Positions 35,906-44,439 of a stretch of 64,000 nucleotides of DNA are shown here, one piece after another. The DNA comes from Actinophytocola xinjiangensis (GTDB taxonomy: Bacteria > Actinomycetota > Actinomycetes > Mycobacteriales > Pseudonocardiaceae). Position numbers and translations under genes: made by a program. The notes under the pieces are model-generated. The model saw nothing but the letters and a program-made list of their open reading frames with translations, was not told the origin of the DNA and did not search any database. Each line of letters begins with the position of its first letter. The first letter of the stretch is position 1. The stretch lies in the NCBI RefSeq assembly GCF_001921215.1, contig NZ_MSIF01000003.1, positions 124,001-188,000 of the forward strand, in the 5' to 3' direction.

Positions 35906-36547
35906 TCACAGTTCGTCAGCGAGCACGAGTCCGTCCTGGATCGCGCGGGCCACCAGCGCCGCCTTCGTCGGGGCCTCACGGCCCACGTTGGCGTACTTCA
36001 CCCGCACCCGCTCCAGGCACGCGTTCACCCGCCGGACGGTCAGGTTCAACCGCCGCGCGACCATGTCCTTGGACTCGCAGTGGAACCACTCCAGCAGCAC
36101 CTCGCTCTCCCTCGGCGAGAGCCGGGGGCGGTGCGGCCGGTCGTCGGTGCCGAACGCGCCGGAGAGCACCGGCGGCGTGTACGGGGTGTTGGTCGCCGCG
36201 GCCTCGACGGCGGCGACGAGGTGGTCCTGGCCCTCGGACTTGGTCAGGTAGGTGAACGCGCCGATGTCCAGACAGGTCAGCACGGTCTCCCGGTCGGCGC
36301 GCATGCTGTACACGACGACCTGCCGGCCGGCGTCCACCAGCCGTTTGAGGTCGCCGTAGGCCGGGCCGGTGACGTCCAGTTGCAGGTCCAGGATCACCAC
36401 CTGCGCCTGGTCGCCGGGAGTCAGCCAGGCGACGCCGACGTTCGCCCCCGAGTCGAGCACCTCGATCGGCGGGTCGGCGAGCATGCACCACGCCCGCACC
36501 CCGGCGACCACCGCGGGGTGATCGTCCACCACCACGACCGTGGTCAT
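35906..36547 (-). CDS. LuxR/NarL-family response regulator
   Basis: Two-component regulator of 213 residues paired with the fused kinase just upstream, whose stop overlaps its ATG by 4 bp. The receiver has the acidic pair Asp8-Asp9 (VVVVDDHP), phospho-acceptor Asp54 (VILDLQLD), and Lys in YLTKSEG. The LuxR-type HTH (about 145-205) reads LSPRESEVLLEWFHC, then MVARRLNLTVRRVNACLERV. Targets are unknown. Confidence 0.92.
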   Translation of the reverse strand: MTTVVVVDDHPAVVAGVRAWCMLADPPIEVLDSGANVGVAWLTPGDQAQVVILDLQLDVTGPAYGDLKRLVDAGRQVVVYSMRADRETVLTCLDIGAFTYLTKSEGQDHLVAAVEAAATNTPYTPPVLSGAFGTDDRPHRPRLSPRESEVLLEWFHCESKDMVARRLNLTVRRVNACLERVRVKYANVGREAPTKAALVARAIQDGLVLADEL

Positions 36548-38790
36548 CCGCGCCCTCCCTGCCATGTCGCCTGTATCCACAACCGGTCACCGTCCAGCAT
36601 GGTCGACGTCGCGATCTGGTCGGTGTTGGGCACCGGGACCGCCTGCGGCGGGCAGTCCGCGATGACGCTGACCGTCACCGTCCCGTCCGCGCCGGCCACG
36701 GTCAGCCGCACCCGGCCGCGCGCGGTGGCCAGCGCGGCGATCGCCGGCTCGGTCAGCACCCGCCGGACCTCGCGCGGGATCACCGGCCGCACCCCGGCCT
36801 CGGCGAAGGACACCGACACACCGTTGCGTTCGGCCAGCTCGATGCACGCGCGCAGCTCGTGCAGCAGCGGGTCGGGGGCGGTGGCGTCCTCGGCGAGCAG
36901 CCGGCGCATCTTGGCGGCCTCGACCGCGCACCGGCGGCGGGTGTCCTCCGCGCCGGGGTCGAGTGTGCCCGACGCCAGCCCGCGCAGCAGCGGAACGGTC
37001 GTGTCGGCCAGGCCGGCGTAGCGCTCGACGCGGTCGCGGTGCAGCTGTTCGGCGACCGCCTCCTCGGTGCGCACCTGTTCCTCGGCGCGCGCGGCCCTGG
37101 CCGAGGAGCTCGCGAGCCGGCGCAGCACCGCGGCGATCAGGCCGACGGCGAACTGGTAGCCGAGCACGATGACGGTGGCGCTGACCAGGCTGGTGACCGG
37201 CAGCGCGGAGTCCCCGCCGAGCGCGGCGTGGGCGAAGGTCATCACGTACTGGGCGACCAGCACGCCGACGAACACCGGCACCCGCACGTCGAGCAGCAGC
37301 AGCACCAGCGTCCAGCCGGCGTCGCCCTCCGACCAGTGCACGGTCCCGAGCCGGTGTTCGGGTGGGATGGCGGCGGTCGCCACGGCCGAGAGGGCGAACA
37401 CCAGCGCGATCAGCGCCCAGCGCCACCGGCCGAGGTCGCCGCCCCGGTGGATCCGCAGCGCCACCCCGATGGTGACCGCGACGAATCCGCCCCAGGCCAG
37501 GAACTGCGGCCACACCTGCGGGTAGATGTCCAGGTTGGCGATCAGCTTGGGCAGGTCCAGGCAGGTCAGGATGACCAGGTTCATCACCACGACGGCCCAG
37601 CGCAGCCCGGTGAGGAACACCGAGCCGAAGACCTCGGTGTCGTCGCCGGCCAGTTCGGTCGGCCGGCGCGGGCAGCTCAGCCGCACGCGGGTGCCGTGGC
37701 CGGGGCGGCTGTGCACCTCGGCCTGGCCGCCGGCACGGTCCATCCGCTCCACCAGCGAGCGGGTCAGGCCGTAGCGGTGGCGCGGCAGGCGTTGCGGGTC
37801 GAACCCGACGCCGTGGTCGACCACCTCGACGGAGACCAGGTCGCCGTCGGGCCGCGCGGTCACGGTGGCCTCGCCGACCCCGGCGTGGCGCACGACGTTG
37901 GTCAGCGCCTCGCGGGTGCCGTGGCAGAGCAGTACGGCGGTGGTCGCCGGCATGCGCAGCGTCTCCGGCAGGTCCAGGTGCACGCGCAGCGGGGTCAACC
38001 GGCCGACGTCGCGCAGCATCGGGATCAGGTCCGCCTCCCGACTGGACACAATGGACGGTCCGCCGATCACCTCGAGGTCGCGGGCGGCCTGGTCGGCCAG
38101 CCACTGCTGGCGGCCACCGGCGATGCCGGCGCCGACCATCAGCAGGGTGGCCGAGGCGGTGTCGTGCAGGGCGGCGAGGTACTCACGTTCGTCGACCCGC
38201 CGGGACGCCGCGACCGCCGCCTGCCGGCGCACCAGCTCACCACGCTCGACCTGGCGGTCGGCCGCCCGCGCCGCGCGGCGCACGAACCGGTAGATGGCGA
38301 AGGAGAGCACGACCTCCATCACCAGCCACAGCTGCAGCGGCACCGAGGACAGCCAGTCGCCGGGCCTGGCGAGCGCGGAACCGGCGAGCAGCGCGGGCAC
38401 CACGACCACGGTCGCCGCCGCCAGCCCGGCCGGGCCGATCTGCCACGAGTAGCTGACGATCGTGATGCCGACGGCCGCGAGGACCCAGTTCGTCCCGGCG
38501 GCACCGCCCTCCGCCGACGCGGTCCACAGCTGGGTGACGGCCAGGGCGCAGGTCACCGCGACGTCCACGGGAACCAGCCAGTAGCGGGCCCGGTCCGGCC
38601 CGCGCACCATCGTCGTGGCGTACAGGACGTTCCACACGTTGAGCAGCACGACGACGGAGATCGCGACCACCGGACGGGGTGCCGACTCGACGAACGACCC
38701 GAGGCTCGCGACGCCGACGACCGCCAGCCGCAGGGCCAGCGCGTACTTCAGGCCCTGCCGCCGTAGTCCTCGTTCAGCGGATCCGATCAA
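36544..38790 (-). CDS. Fused double histidine kinase (two membrane-kinase modules)
   Basis: A 748-residue protein that looks like two kinases joined. Module 1 has about five membrane helices (17-165), a DHp helix with His209 (YLAALHDTASATLL) and an ATPase domain with N-box REALTNVVRHAG and VDHGVGFDP (about 290-370). Module 2 begins with another membrane block (about 388-560), a coiled coil (RAARAEEQVRTEEAVAEQ), and a diverged half-kinase (YAGLADTTVPLLRGLA) whose His and ATP motifs are not recognisable. The TTG start at 38790 is uncertain. It is coupled to a LuxR response regulator by a 4-bp overlap. Confidence 0.85.
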   Translation of the reverse strand: MIGSAERGLRRQGLKYALALRLAVVGVASLGSFVESAPRPVVAISVVVLLNVWNVLYATTMVRGPDRARYWLVPVDVAVTCALAVTQLWTASAEGGAAGTNWVLAAVGITIVSYSWQIGPAGLAAATVVVVPALLAGSALARPGDWLSSVPLQLWLVMEVVLSFAIYRFVRRAARAADRQVERGELVRRQAAVAASRRVDEREYLAALHDTASATLLMVGAGIAGGRQQWLADQAARDLEVIGGPSIVSSREADLIPMLRDVGRLTPLRVHLDLPETLRMPATTAVLLCHGTREALTNVVRHAGVGEATVTARPDGDLVSVEVVDHGVGFDPQRLPRHRYGLTRSLVERMDRAGGQAEVHSRPGHGTRVRLSCPRRPTELAGDDTEVFGSVFLTGLRWAVVVMNLVILTCLDLPKLIANLDIYPQVWPQFLAWGGFVAVTIGVALRIHRGGDLGRWRWALIALVFALSAVATAAIPPEHRLGTVHWSEGDAGWTLVLLLLDVRVPVFVGVLVAQYVMTFAHAALGGDSALPVTSLVSATVIVLGYQFAVGLIAAVLRRLASSSARAARAEEQVRTEEAVAEQLHRDRVERYAGLADTTVPLLRGLASGTLDPGAEDTRRRCAVEAAKMRRLLAEDATAPDPLLHELRACIELAERNGVSVSFAEAGVRPVIPREVRRVLTEPAIAALATARGRVRLTVAGADGTVTVSVIADCPPQAVPVPNTDQIATSTMLDGDRLWIQATWQGGRG

Positions 38791-38918
38791 CTCGACCCCG
38801 TGATCCGCGCGCCGACCGGCAGGTGCGGCCGTCCGGTGTCCCCCAACCCGAACCTGACCACGACCGGTGAGACTAGCAGTTCGTCGCGCGCGAACCCCCG
38901 CACACCGGACGAAGTGAC

Positions 38919-38924
38919 TAGGCT
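38919..38924 (+). promoter_or_regulatory. Leaderless -10 box TAGGCT
   Basis: TAGGCT ends 7 bases before the ATG at 38932, and no ribosome site precedes that ATG. This fits the actinobacterial leaderless pattern (TANNNT at -12 to -7, transcription starting at the ATG). Confidence 0.6.
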
Positions 38925-38931
38925 GTTACAG

Positions 38932-40194
38932 ATGGTTATCAGACAACCGTGGCCGCTCGACGAACTACCGTTGGTCGGCGGGCCGGACCTGCCACTGGGC
39001 ATCTTCTGGCCGCCGCATCCCTACGAGATCACCCTGGAGCGCTACCAGGAGATCGCCGCCGCCGGCATGACGTTCCTGATCACCGGCAACTACATGTTCG
39101 ACCAGTACATCAACCGGCGGGCGCTCGACCTGGCCGCGCAGGCCGGCCTCAAGGTACTGGTCAACGCGCCGGAACCCCGGCTCTCGGCGACCACCCACAC
39201 CCTGTCGGTCACCGACGACCCGGCCGCGCCGCTGCGGATCAGCCCGGCCGACACCACGCGGCTGGTCCAGCAGATGGTCGACGACTACCGCCGCTACCCG
39301 GCCTTCGCCGGCTTCGACGTCTACGACGAGCCGCCGCAGGCCAAGTTCCCGACGGCCGCCGCGGTGACCGCGGCGGTGCGCTCGGTGGCGCCGGACCTGT
39401 TGGCCTACAGCAACCTGGTGCCCGGCAACGGAGCCACCTACGCGGCGATGGTGGCGCGCTACATCGACACCGTGGCGCCGCCGGTGCTCTCCTTCGACCG
39501 CTACCCGATCCTCACCGGCGGCGTCATCGACCTCAACTACTTCGACAACTGGGCGATCATCCGCCGCGCGGGGCTCGCGGCCGGGATCCCGACCTGGGTG
39601 TACCTGCAGTCGGTCAAGTACGCCCGCCACGAGCTGCCGACCGAGGCGCAGCTGCGCTGGCAGGCCAACATCAGCCTCGCCTACGGCGCCAAGGGCATCC
39701 TCTACTTCACCTACTGGACACCGGATCCGGCCAGGGGCGAGGCGTTCGAGTCGGCCATCATCACCCGCACGGGTGAGCGCACGCACCTCTACGAGGCGGC
39801 GGCGACGCTCAACACCCAGTGGCTGACGCCGGTCGGGCGCGAGCTCAAACCGCTGGTGTCGGTGTCGGTCACGCACGCCAACGAGAACCCGCTGCCGCCG
39901 GGCACCGAGCCGTTCGTCCCGGACGAGTACGTGCGGGCCGTGGAGGGCGGAGCGGTGGTGGTCGGCCAGTTCCGCTCGGCGACCGACGACGGCTCCCGGT
40001 GGGTACTGGTGGTCAACCGCTCCGACCGGGCGGAGACGACCGTACGGCTGACCTTCGGCTCGTCGACGCGCTCCGCCGGCCGGTTCCACGCCGGGCCGAT
40101 GGGCTACAAACCGGCGCGCGGGTCGGCGTTCGTCCAGCTGGCCGCCGGCGGGGCCGCCCTGTTCCAACTCGACGGGGCGGCCCGGACCGGCTAG
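38932..40194 (+). CDS. TIM-barrel glycoside-hydrolase-like protein
   Basis: A 420-residue protein with no signal peptide, predicted to be a (beta/alpha)8-barrel glycosidase acting in the cytosol. Barrel strands alternate with helices: ITLERYQEIAAAGMTFLIT, AGFDVYDEPP (a likely acidic active-site residue), PPVLSFDRYPI, GIPTWVYLQ, KGILYFTYW. A C-terminal beta-sandwich follows (about 345-418; WVLVVNRSDRAETTVRL). The ATG at 38932 is read as leaderless. It ends 11 bp from the convergent polysaccharide deacetylase. The exact GH family is not recognised. Confidence 0.65.
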   Translation: MVIRQPWPLDELPLVGGPDLPLGIFWPPHPYEITLERYQEIAAAGMTFLITGNYMFDQYINRRALDLAAQAGLKVLVNAPEPRLSATTHTLSVTDDPAAPLRISPADTTRLVQQMVDDYRRYPAFAGFDVYDEPPQAKFPTAAAVTAAVRSVAPDLLAYSNLVPGNGATYAAMVARYIDTVAPPVLSFDRYPILTGGVIDLNYFDNWAIIRRAGLAAGIPTWVYLQSVKYARHELPTEAQLRWQANISLAYGAKGILYFTYWTPDPARGEAFESAIITRTGERTHLYEAAATLNTQWLTPVGRELKPLVSVSVTHANENPLPPGTEPFVPDEYVRAVEGGAVVVGQFRSATDDGSRWVLVVNRSDRAETTVRLTFGSSTRSAGRFHAGPMGYKPARGSAFVQLAAGGAALFQLDGAARTG

Positions 40195-40205
40195 GTAGGG
40201 CCACG

Positions 40206-41201
40206 TCAGGGTGTCCGGCAGGCCACCGCCGGGGTCGCCCACTGGCCGTTGGTCATCACGGTGAAGCCGAAGGTGGTGCTGGCGCCCGGGGCGAGCGAGC
40301 CGTTTCCGTTGGGGCGCATGGTCATCACGTTGCCGTTCCAGCTCGGGGTGCCGTTCCAGGTGGTGGACACCCGCTGCGGCGCGGTGAGGGTGACCGTGGA
40401 GGTCCAGCTGGTGATGGCGCTCGCGCCGGCCCGGATGGTCACCTCGCCGTTGAACCGGTCGCCCCACTGCTGGGTGGTCCGGTAGGTGGCCGTGCAGGAC
40501 GCGGAGCCGGGCGGCGGGGTGTCGCCCGGCGCGACCGCCCGGCCGGTCGTCGGCGAGATCATGCCGGCGCACAGGTTGCGGCTGGCCAGGTTCGCGGCGA
40601 TCTGCGGGATGGCGTTGATGGTGGTCTGGTAGCCGTCGTGCATCAGGATCACGCCGCCGTCGCGCAGGTTCGCGGCGGCCGCGACGATCTGGCTGGTGCT
40701 CGCGCCGTTCCAGTCCTGGGAGTCGACGCTCCACAGCACCTCGGTCAGCCCGAGCTGGGCCTCGACGGCGCGCACGGTCGCGTTGGTCTCGCCGTAGGGC
40801 GGGCGGAACAGTCTCGGGGTCTGGCCGACGGCCTGCTGGAGCGCCTGCTGGGTCTGGGACAGCTCCGAGGTGATCTGGGCGGAGCCGAGCTGGGTGAGGT
40901 GCGGGTGGGACCAGCTGTGGTTGCCCACCCACATCCCGGCGTCGACCTGGCTCCTGGCCAGACCGGGGTTCTGCGCGACCTTGGAGCCGATGTTGAAGAA
41001 CGTGGCGCGCAGCCCGGAGGAGCGCAGGGCGTTGAGCAGTGCGGTGGTGGTGGCGCCGTTGGGGCCGTCGTCGTAGGTGAGGCCGACGTAGCCGGCCGAG
41101 CAGTCGGCGAGGGCGTCGGCCTCGGCGTTCGCGGTGGTGGGCAGGGTCATGGCGGCGGCGCCGAGAAAGGCGGCGGCCAGCACGAGGGCGGAGCGAAACA
41201 T
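40206..41201 (-). CDS. Secreted polysaccharide (chitin-type) deacetylase with CBM2
   Basis: Predicted extracellular CE4 enzyme of 331 residues that removes N-acetyl groups from chitin or a related glycan. The ATG at 41201 follows GGAGG; the signal peptide ends near ANAEA. NodB motifs: TYDDGP (catalytic base and metal Asp), HSWSHPHL (metal His pair), RPPYGE, SVDSQDW and LMHDGY. After a PPP linker a C-terminal CBM2-type domain of about 100 residues (CTATYRTTQQWGDRFNGEV, STTWNGTPSWNGN) should bind crystalline chitin or cellulose. It lies just downstream of a chitinase gene but behind a terminator and its own promoter. Confidence 0.93.
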   Translation of the reverse strand: MFRSALVLAAAFLGAAAMTLPTTANAEADALADCSAGYVGLTYDDGPNGATTTALLNALRSSGLRATFFNIGSKVAQNPGLARSQVDAGMWVGNHSWSHPHLTQLGSAQITSELSQTQQALQQAVGQTPRLFRPPYGETNATVRAVEAQLGLTEVLWSVDSQDWNGASTSQIVAAAANLRDGGVILMHDGYQTTINAIPQIAANLASRNLCAGMISPTTGRAVAPGDTPPPGSASCTATYRTTQQWGDRFNGEVTIRAGASAITSWTSTVTLTAPQRVSTTWNGTPSWNGNVMTMRPNGNGSLAPGASTTFGFTVMTNGQWATPAVACRTP

Positions 41202-41246
41202 CAGTCCTCCGAAAATTACGGAACCGATTGTTACCCGCCGTCGTTG

Positions 41247-41275
41247 AGCGTAAGTCGTTGTTGTTGACCGGTCAA
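41247..41275 (-). promoter_or_regulatory. Deacetylase promoter with overlapping 12-bp palindrome
   Basis: On the minus strand TTGACC (41275-41270) is separated by 17 bp from TACGCT (41252-41247), about 46 bp upstream of the start codon. The -35 box is half of a perfect palindrome TTGACCGGTCAA (41264-41275), which could be a repressor site. It is not the DasR consensus. Confidence 0.6.
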
Positions 41276-41330
41276 GGCTGGGCCGCCACACGGAGTTCCG
41301 AAAGTTTCGGAACCCGTGGGCGGCCCAGCC
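41276..41330 (-). terminator. Very long hairpin terminator of the chitinase gene
   Basis: The arms 41276-41303 and 41305-41330 pair in blocks of 12, 5 and 9 bp, interrupted only by two single-base bulges (41288 and 41294), with almost no loop. It begins 6 bases after the chitinase stop codon and directly abuts the deacetylase -35 box. Confidence 0.85.
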
Positions 41331-41336
41331 CGGTGC

Positions 41337-43268
41337 TCAGCCGATGCCCTGGTGGACGGCGGTCATCAGCTCACCGTTGGCGGTGTCGCCGTCCATGGAC
41401 CAGATCATCGCGCCGCCGAGGCCGTTGTCCTTGATCCAGGCGGCCTTGCGGGCGATCTCGGTCGGGTCGTCGAACGTCCAGAACGTCGAGCCGTTGAACA
41501 GCCACGCGTGGCCGGACTGGGTGTCGCGGTGCAGCGTGTAGCCACTGCCCAGCAACGGTTTGATCTCCTTGTAGTCGTTGATGCCGGCCTCGAACCGGCC
41601 GGGCGCGGGACCGGTGGCCGGCTGGTGCAGGCCGTTGTTGGCGTTGGTCACGCCCGTCCAGCCCCGGCTGTAGAACGGAAGCCCGAGGACCAGCTTGGCG
41701 GGCGGGGCACCGGCCCCGGTCCAGGCGTTGGCCGCGATCTCGATGCTGTAGGGCTTGGGGCCAGGGTCATTGGCCGGCAGGTGGATCGCCGACTGGTTGT
41801 TGGTGACCGGGTCCCAGCCGCCGTGCAGGTCGTAGCCCTGCAGGGTGCCGAAGTCGAGGTAGTCGAAGATCCGGTTGACCTCGAAGCCGGCGGTCACCTT
41901 GTCCGGGTCGGCCGGCAGGAACGCGCTCATCTCGTAGTCCCGGCCGGAGACCGCGCTGTACGCGTCGAGCTGGCGGCGCCACTCGGCCAGCAGCAGCGTG
42001 AAGTTCTGCTTGTCCTCGGGCCGCACGACGTTGCCGGTGTTGCCCTCGCTGCCCGGCCACTCCCAGTCGAGGTCGACGCCGTCGAACACGCCGGCCGCCG
42101 AACCGGGACCGCCCTGCGGCTCGCCGCCGAGCGGGGGCAGGTTGCCCTTGATCCACATGTCGAGGCAGGAGGAGACGTGCGCCTGCCGGGACGCGGCGGT
42201 CAACGCGGCGTTGGAGAAGTACTTCGACCAGGTCCAGCCGCCGAAGGAGATGTGCACCTTCAGGTGCGGGTACTTGGCCTTGAGCTGCTTGAGCTGGTTG
42301 AGGTTGCCGGCCAGCGGCTGGTTGTAGACGTCGGCCTGGCCGTTGACGGTCTGGTCGGCGGTGAAGCGGCGCTGGTAGTCGGCCCAGGCGTCACCCTGGC
42401 CGAGCTGGTTGGCCTGGAAGCAGCGCCCGGAGGAGTCGATGTTGCCGAAGGCGTAGTTGATGTGGGTCAGCTTCGCGGCGGACCCGGACGTGTCCAGGTT
42501 CTTGACGAGGTAGCCGCGGTCGTAGATGCCCCACTGGGTGAAGTAGCCGACCTTGCGGTTGCCGCCCGGGCCGGGGTCGCCCTGCTGCTTGGTGGTGGCC
42601 GAGACCGAGGTGCTGTGGCCGGAGGTGTTGCCGGCCTCGTCGCGCGCGCGGACACGGAAGCTGTAGGTGGTGGCCGGTTGCAGGCCGGTCACGGTGAACG
42701 AGGTCGACGCGGTGGTGCCGACCGGCGTGGTCGAGTTGCCCTGGAAGACCTCGTAGCCGGTGACGCCGACGTTGTCGGTGGCGGCCTGCCAGCTCAGCGG
42801 GACCGAGCGGCTGGTGGTCTCGCCGGCGCTCAGGCCGGACGGGGTGGACGGCGCCTCGGTGTCGGGCTCGCCGGAGGAACCGTCGCAGGGGAAGCCGTTG
42901 ACCGTGCAGTTCAGCGGTGCACCGGGGCCGGTGCCGTTGAATCCGAAGGCGGTCGAGCCGTTGGCCGGCACGGAGCCGTTGTAACTCCGGTTGACGAAGC
43001 GGTAGTGGTCGCCGGTGCGGGTCATGCCCGCTTCCCAGGTCGATCCGATGGTGGTGCCGCTGGGCAGGTCGAGCTCGACCGTCCAGTTGGTGAGCGCACT
43101 GGAACCGGCCTGGACGACGATCTGGCCGGTGAAGCCGGTTCCCCAGTCCGAGACCTTGGCGAAGGTGGCGGTGGGGTTGGTCGCGGCCTGAGCGGTCGCG
43201 GGAAGGCCGGTGACGGCCAGGGCGAGGAGTAAGGCGGGTAGGAGGCGTCTTGGCGACGGTCTGGACAT
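41337..43268 (-). CDS. Secreted chitinase: CBM2 - FnIII - GH18
   Basis: Extracellular endo-chitinase of 643 residues. The signal peptide ends at AQAAT (about residue 29). It is followed by a CBM2 domain (about 30-130, ending CTVNGFPCDG), an FnIII domain (about 140-230; PSGLSAGETTSRSVPLSW) and a GH18 barrel (about 240-643). The GH18 signature DGVDLDWEWP contains the catalytic Glu, and SFGGWTWS is the SxGG motif. ATG at 43268 follows GGAGGAG. Two DasR-type operators lie 50-85 bp upstream, so it is expected to be induced when N-acetylglucosamine metabolites release DasR. A strong terminator follows. Confidence 0.96.
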   Translation of the reverse strand: MSRPSPRRLLPALLLALAVTGLPATAQAATNPTATFAKVSDWGTGFTGQIVVQAGSSALTNWTVELDLPSGTTIGSTWEAGMTRTGDHYRFVNRSYNGSVPANGSTAFGFNGTGPGAPLNCTVNGFPCDGSSGEPDTEAPSTPSGLSAGETTSRSVPLSWQAATDNVGVTGYEVFQGNSTTPVGTTASTSFTVTGLQPATTYSFRVRARDEAGNTSGHSTSVSATTKQQGDPGPGGNRKVGYFTQWGIYDRGYLVKNLDTSGSAAKLTHINYAFGNIDSSGRCFQANQLGQGDAWADYQRRFTADQTVNGQADVYNQPLAGNLNQLKQLKAKYPHLKVHISFGGWTWSKYFSNAALTAASRQAHVSSCLDMWIKGNLPPLGGEPQGGPGSAAGVFDGVDLDWEWPGSEGNTGNVVRPEDKQNFTLLLAEWRRQLDAYSAVSGRDYEMSAFLPADPDKVTAGFEVNRIFDYLDFGTLQGYDLHGGWDPVTNNQSAIHLPANDPGPKPYSIEIAANAWTGAGAPPAKLVLGLPFYSRGWTGVTNANNGLHQPATGPAPGRFEAGINDYKEIKPLLGSGYTLHRDTQSGHAWLFNGSTFWTFDDPTEIARKAAWIKDNGLGGAMIWSMDGDTANGELMTAVHQGIG

Positions 43269-43318
43269 CGGGCTCCTCCGGTCTGTGGCAGGGGTTCGGG
43301 GGAATCTCCACCACTTTG

Positions 43319-43330
43319 TGGTCTAGACCA
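43319..43330. promoter_or_regulatory. DasR-responsive element (dre) 1
   Basis: TGGTCTAGACCA, a perfect 12-bp palindrome identical to the core DasR consensus found as direct repeats before Streptomyces chitinase genes. It lies upstream of the GH18 gene. Confidence 0.88.
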
Positions 43331-43340
43331 TAGTGAATCA

Positions 43341-43352
43341 AGGTCTAGACCA
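43341..43352. promoter_or_regulatory. DasR-responsive element (dre) 2
   Basis: AGGTCTAGACCA, differing from the first site at one outer base. Its centre is 22 bp from that of the first site, about two helical turns, so two dimers would sit on the same face of the DNA. Confidence 0.85.
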
Positions 43353-43516
43353 GTGTTGTGTCCGGAATGGGGCTGACCGGCGCAGTGTTTTGTCGGCCGC
43401 TTGGGCGGTTGGTCGCGGGTTGTGGGGTCGTGCTGTGCCTCGGTGGTGTCCCACTCGGGTTTCGCCGGGAGCGGAAACGGGGTGGGTGGGGGTGGCGGGG
43501 GTGCGAGGATGGCGCC

Positions 43517-43852
43517 ATGGCCGATGTGGTTCAGCTTCGTCCCGATCGGGAGCCGGAGCCTGAGCGGGAACCGGAACCCCTGTGGCGGGAGGCGCTCGGG
43601 GGGTACCTGCGGCGCGCCCGCGAGGAGCGCGGCGGACGCCTGGTCGACGTCGCCGAGCGGGCGGGGATCTCGCCCCAGTACCTCTCGGAGATCGAGCGTG
43701 GGCGCAAGGAGCCGTCGAGCGAGATGATCGCCGCCGTGGGTGGGGCCCTGGGTGTCCGGCTGGACGATCTGCTGATCGGGGTGGCTTCCGCCGTGCGGCG
43801 AGGTGCCCCGTCGGTCCGACGGCCCACGGGGCCGGTGTTGATGGCGGCCTAG
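43517..43852 (+). CDS. PopR/ClgR-like XRE regulator
   Basis: A 111-residue DNA-binding protein. The ATG at 43517 is preceded by GAGGAT. A Glu/Pro-rich N-terminus (about 10-22) leads to an XRE HTH (about 27-85; [32 protein letters not shown]) that closely follows the ClgR/PopR pattern (here given in one motif block of key residues: [15 protein letters not shown] then KEPSSE). It ends in LMAA; PopR and ClgR of Streptomyces also end in Ala-Ala, which targets them to ClpP1P2. It faces two clpP genes tail-to-tail, overlapping the second by 4 bp. In Streptomyces PopR activates clpP3clpP4, so this one probably controls the adjacent pair. Confidence 0.82.
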   Translation: MADVVQLRPDREPEPEREPEPLWREALGGYLRRAREERGGRLVDVAERAGISPQYLSEIERGRKEPSSEMIAAVGGALGVRLDDLLIGVASAVRRGAPSVRRPTGPVLMAA

Positions 43853-44439
43853 TCACGGCGGTCGAGGACCCGGTCGGCCAGGCCGTACGCGACGGCGCCC
43901 GCCGCGTCGAACACCCTGTCCCGGTCGGTGTCGTGGCGCAGGTCCGCCACCGCTCGGCCGGTGTGGGTGGACAGGATCTCCTCCAGTTGGGTGCGGACGC
44001 GCACCACCTCGTCGGCGGCGAGGATCAGGTCGGGGATCGTTCCCCGGCCCTGGGCGGCGGGCTGGTGGAGGACCACCCTGGTGTGCGGGAGCACGGCCCG
44101 CCGGCCTTGCGCGCCCGCCGCCAGCAGCACGGCGCCGGCCGCCACGGCCTGGCCGACGCACGTGGTGGCCACCGGCGCCTTGATGTAGCGCATCGTGTCG
44201 TAGAGGGCGAGCATCGCCGACGGGTCGCCGCCCTCGGAGTTGATGTAGAGGTTGATCTCCTGGTCGGGGTTCTCGGCTTCCAGGTGGAGGAGTTGGGCGA
44301 TCAGCGCGTTCGCCACGCCGGGGTCGATCGCCGTGCCCAGGTAGACGATCCTGGACGACAGCAGGTGCGAGTACACGTCCATGATGCGTTCCCCGCCCAT
44401 GGTGCGGGTGACGACGTTGGGAATGGTGTAGGTGCTCAT
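43849..44439 (-). CDS. clpP: ClpP-like protein lacking the catalytic serine
   Basis: A 196-residue ClpP-fold protein. The serine motif GQAASMG is replaced by GQAVAAG, so the nucleophile position is Ala100. The catalytic His (VVLHQP, residue 125) and the acidic region ([15 protein letters not shown]) remain. It is probably an inactive ring partner, comparable in concept to ClpR of plastids and cyanobacteria. The ATG overlaps the preceding clpP by 4 bp (ATGA), so both are made together. Its stop overlaps that of the convergent PopR-like gene. Confidence 0.9.
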   Translation of the reverse strand: MSTYTIPNVVTRTMGGERIMDVYSHLLSSRIVYLGTAIDPGVANALIAQLLHLEAENPDQEINLYINSEGGDPSAMLALYDTMRYIKAPVATTCVGQAVAAGAVLLAAGAQGRRAVLPHTRVVLHQPAAQGRGTIPDLILAADEVVRVRTQLEEILSTHTGRAVADLRHDTDRDRVFDAAGAVAYGLADRVLDRRD

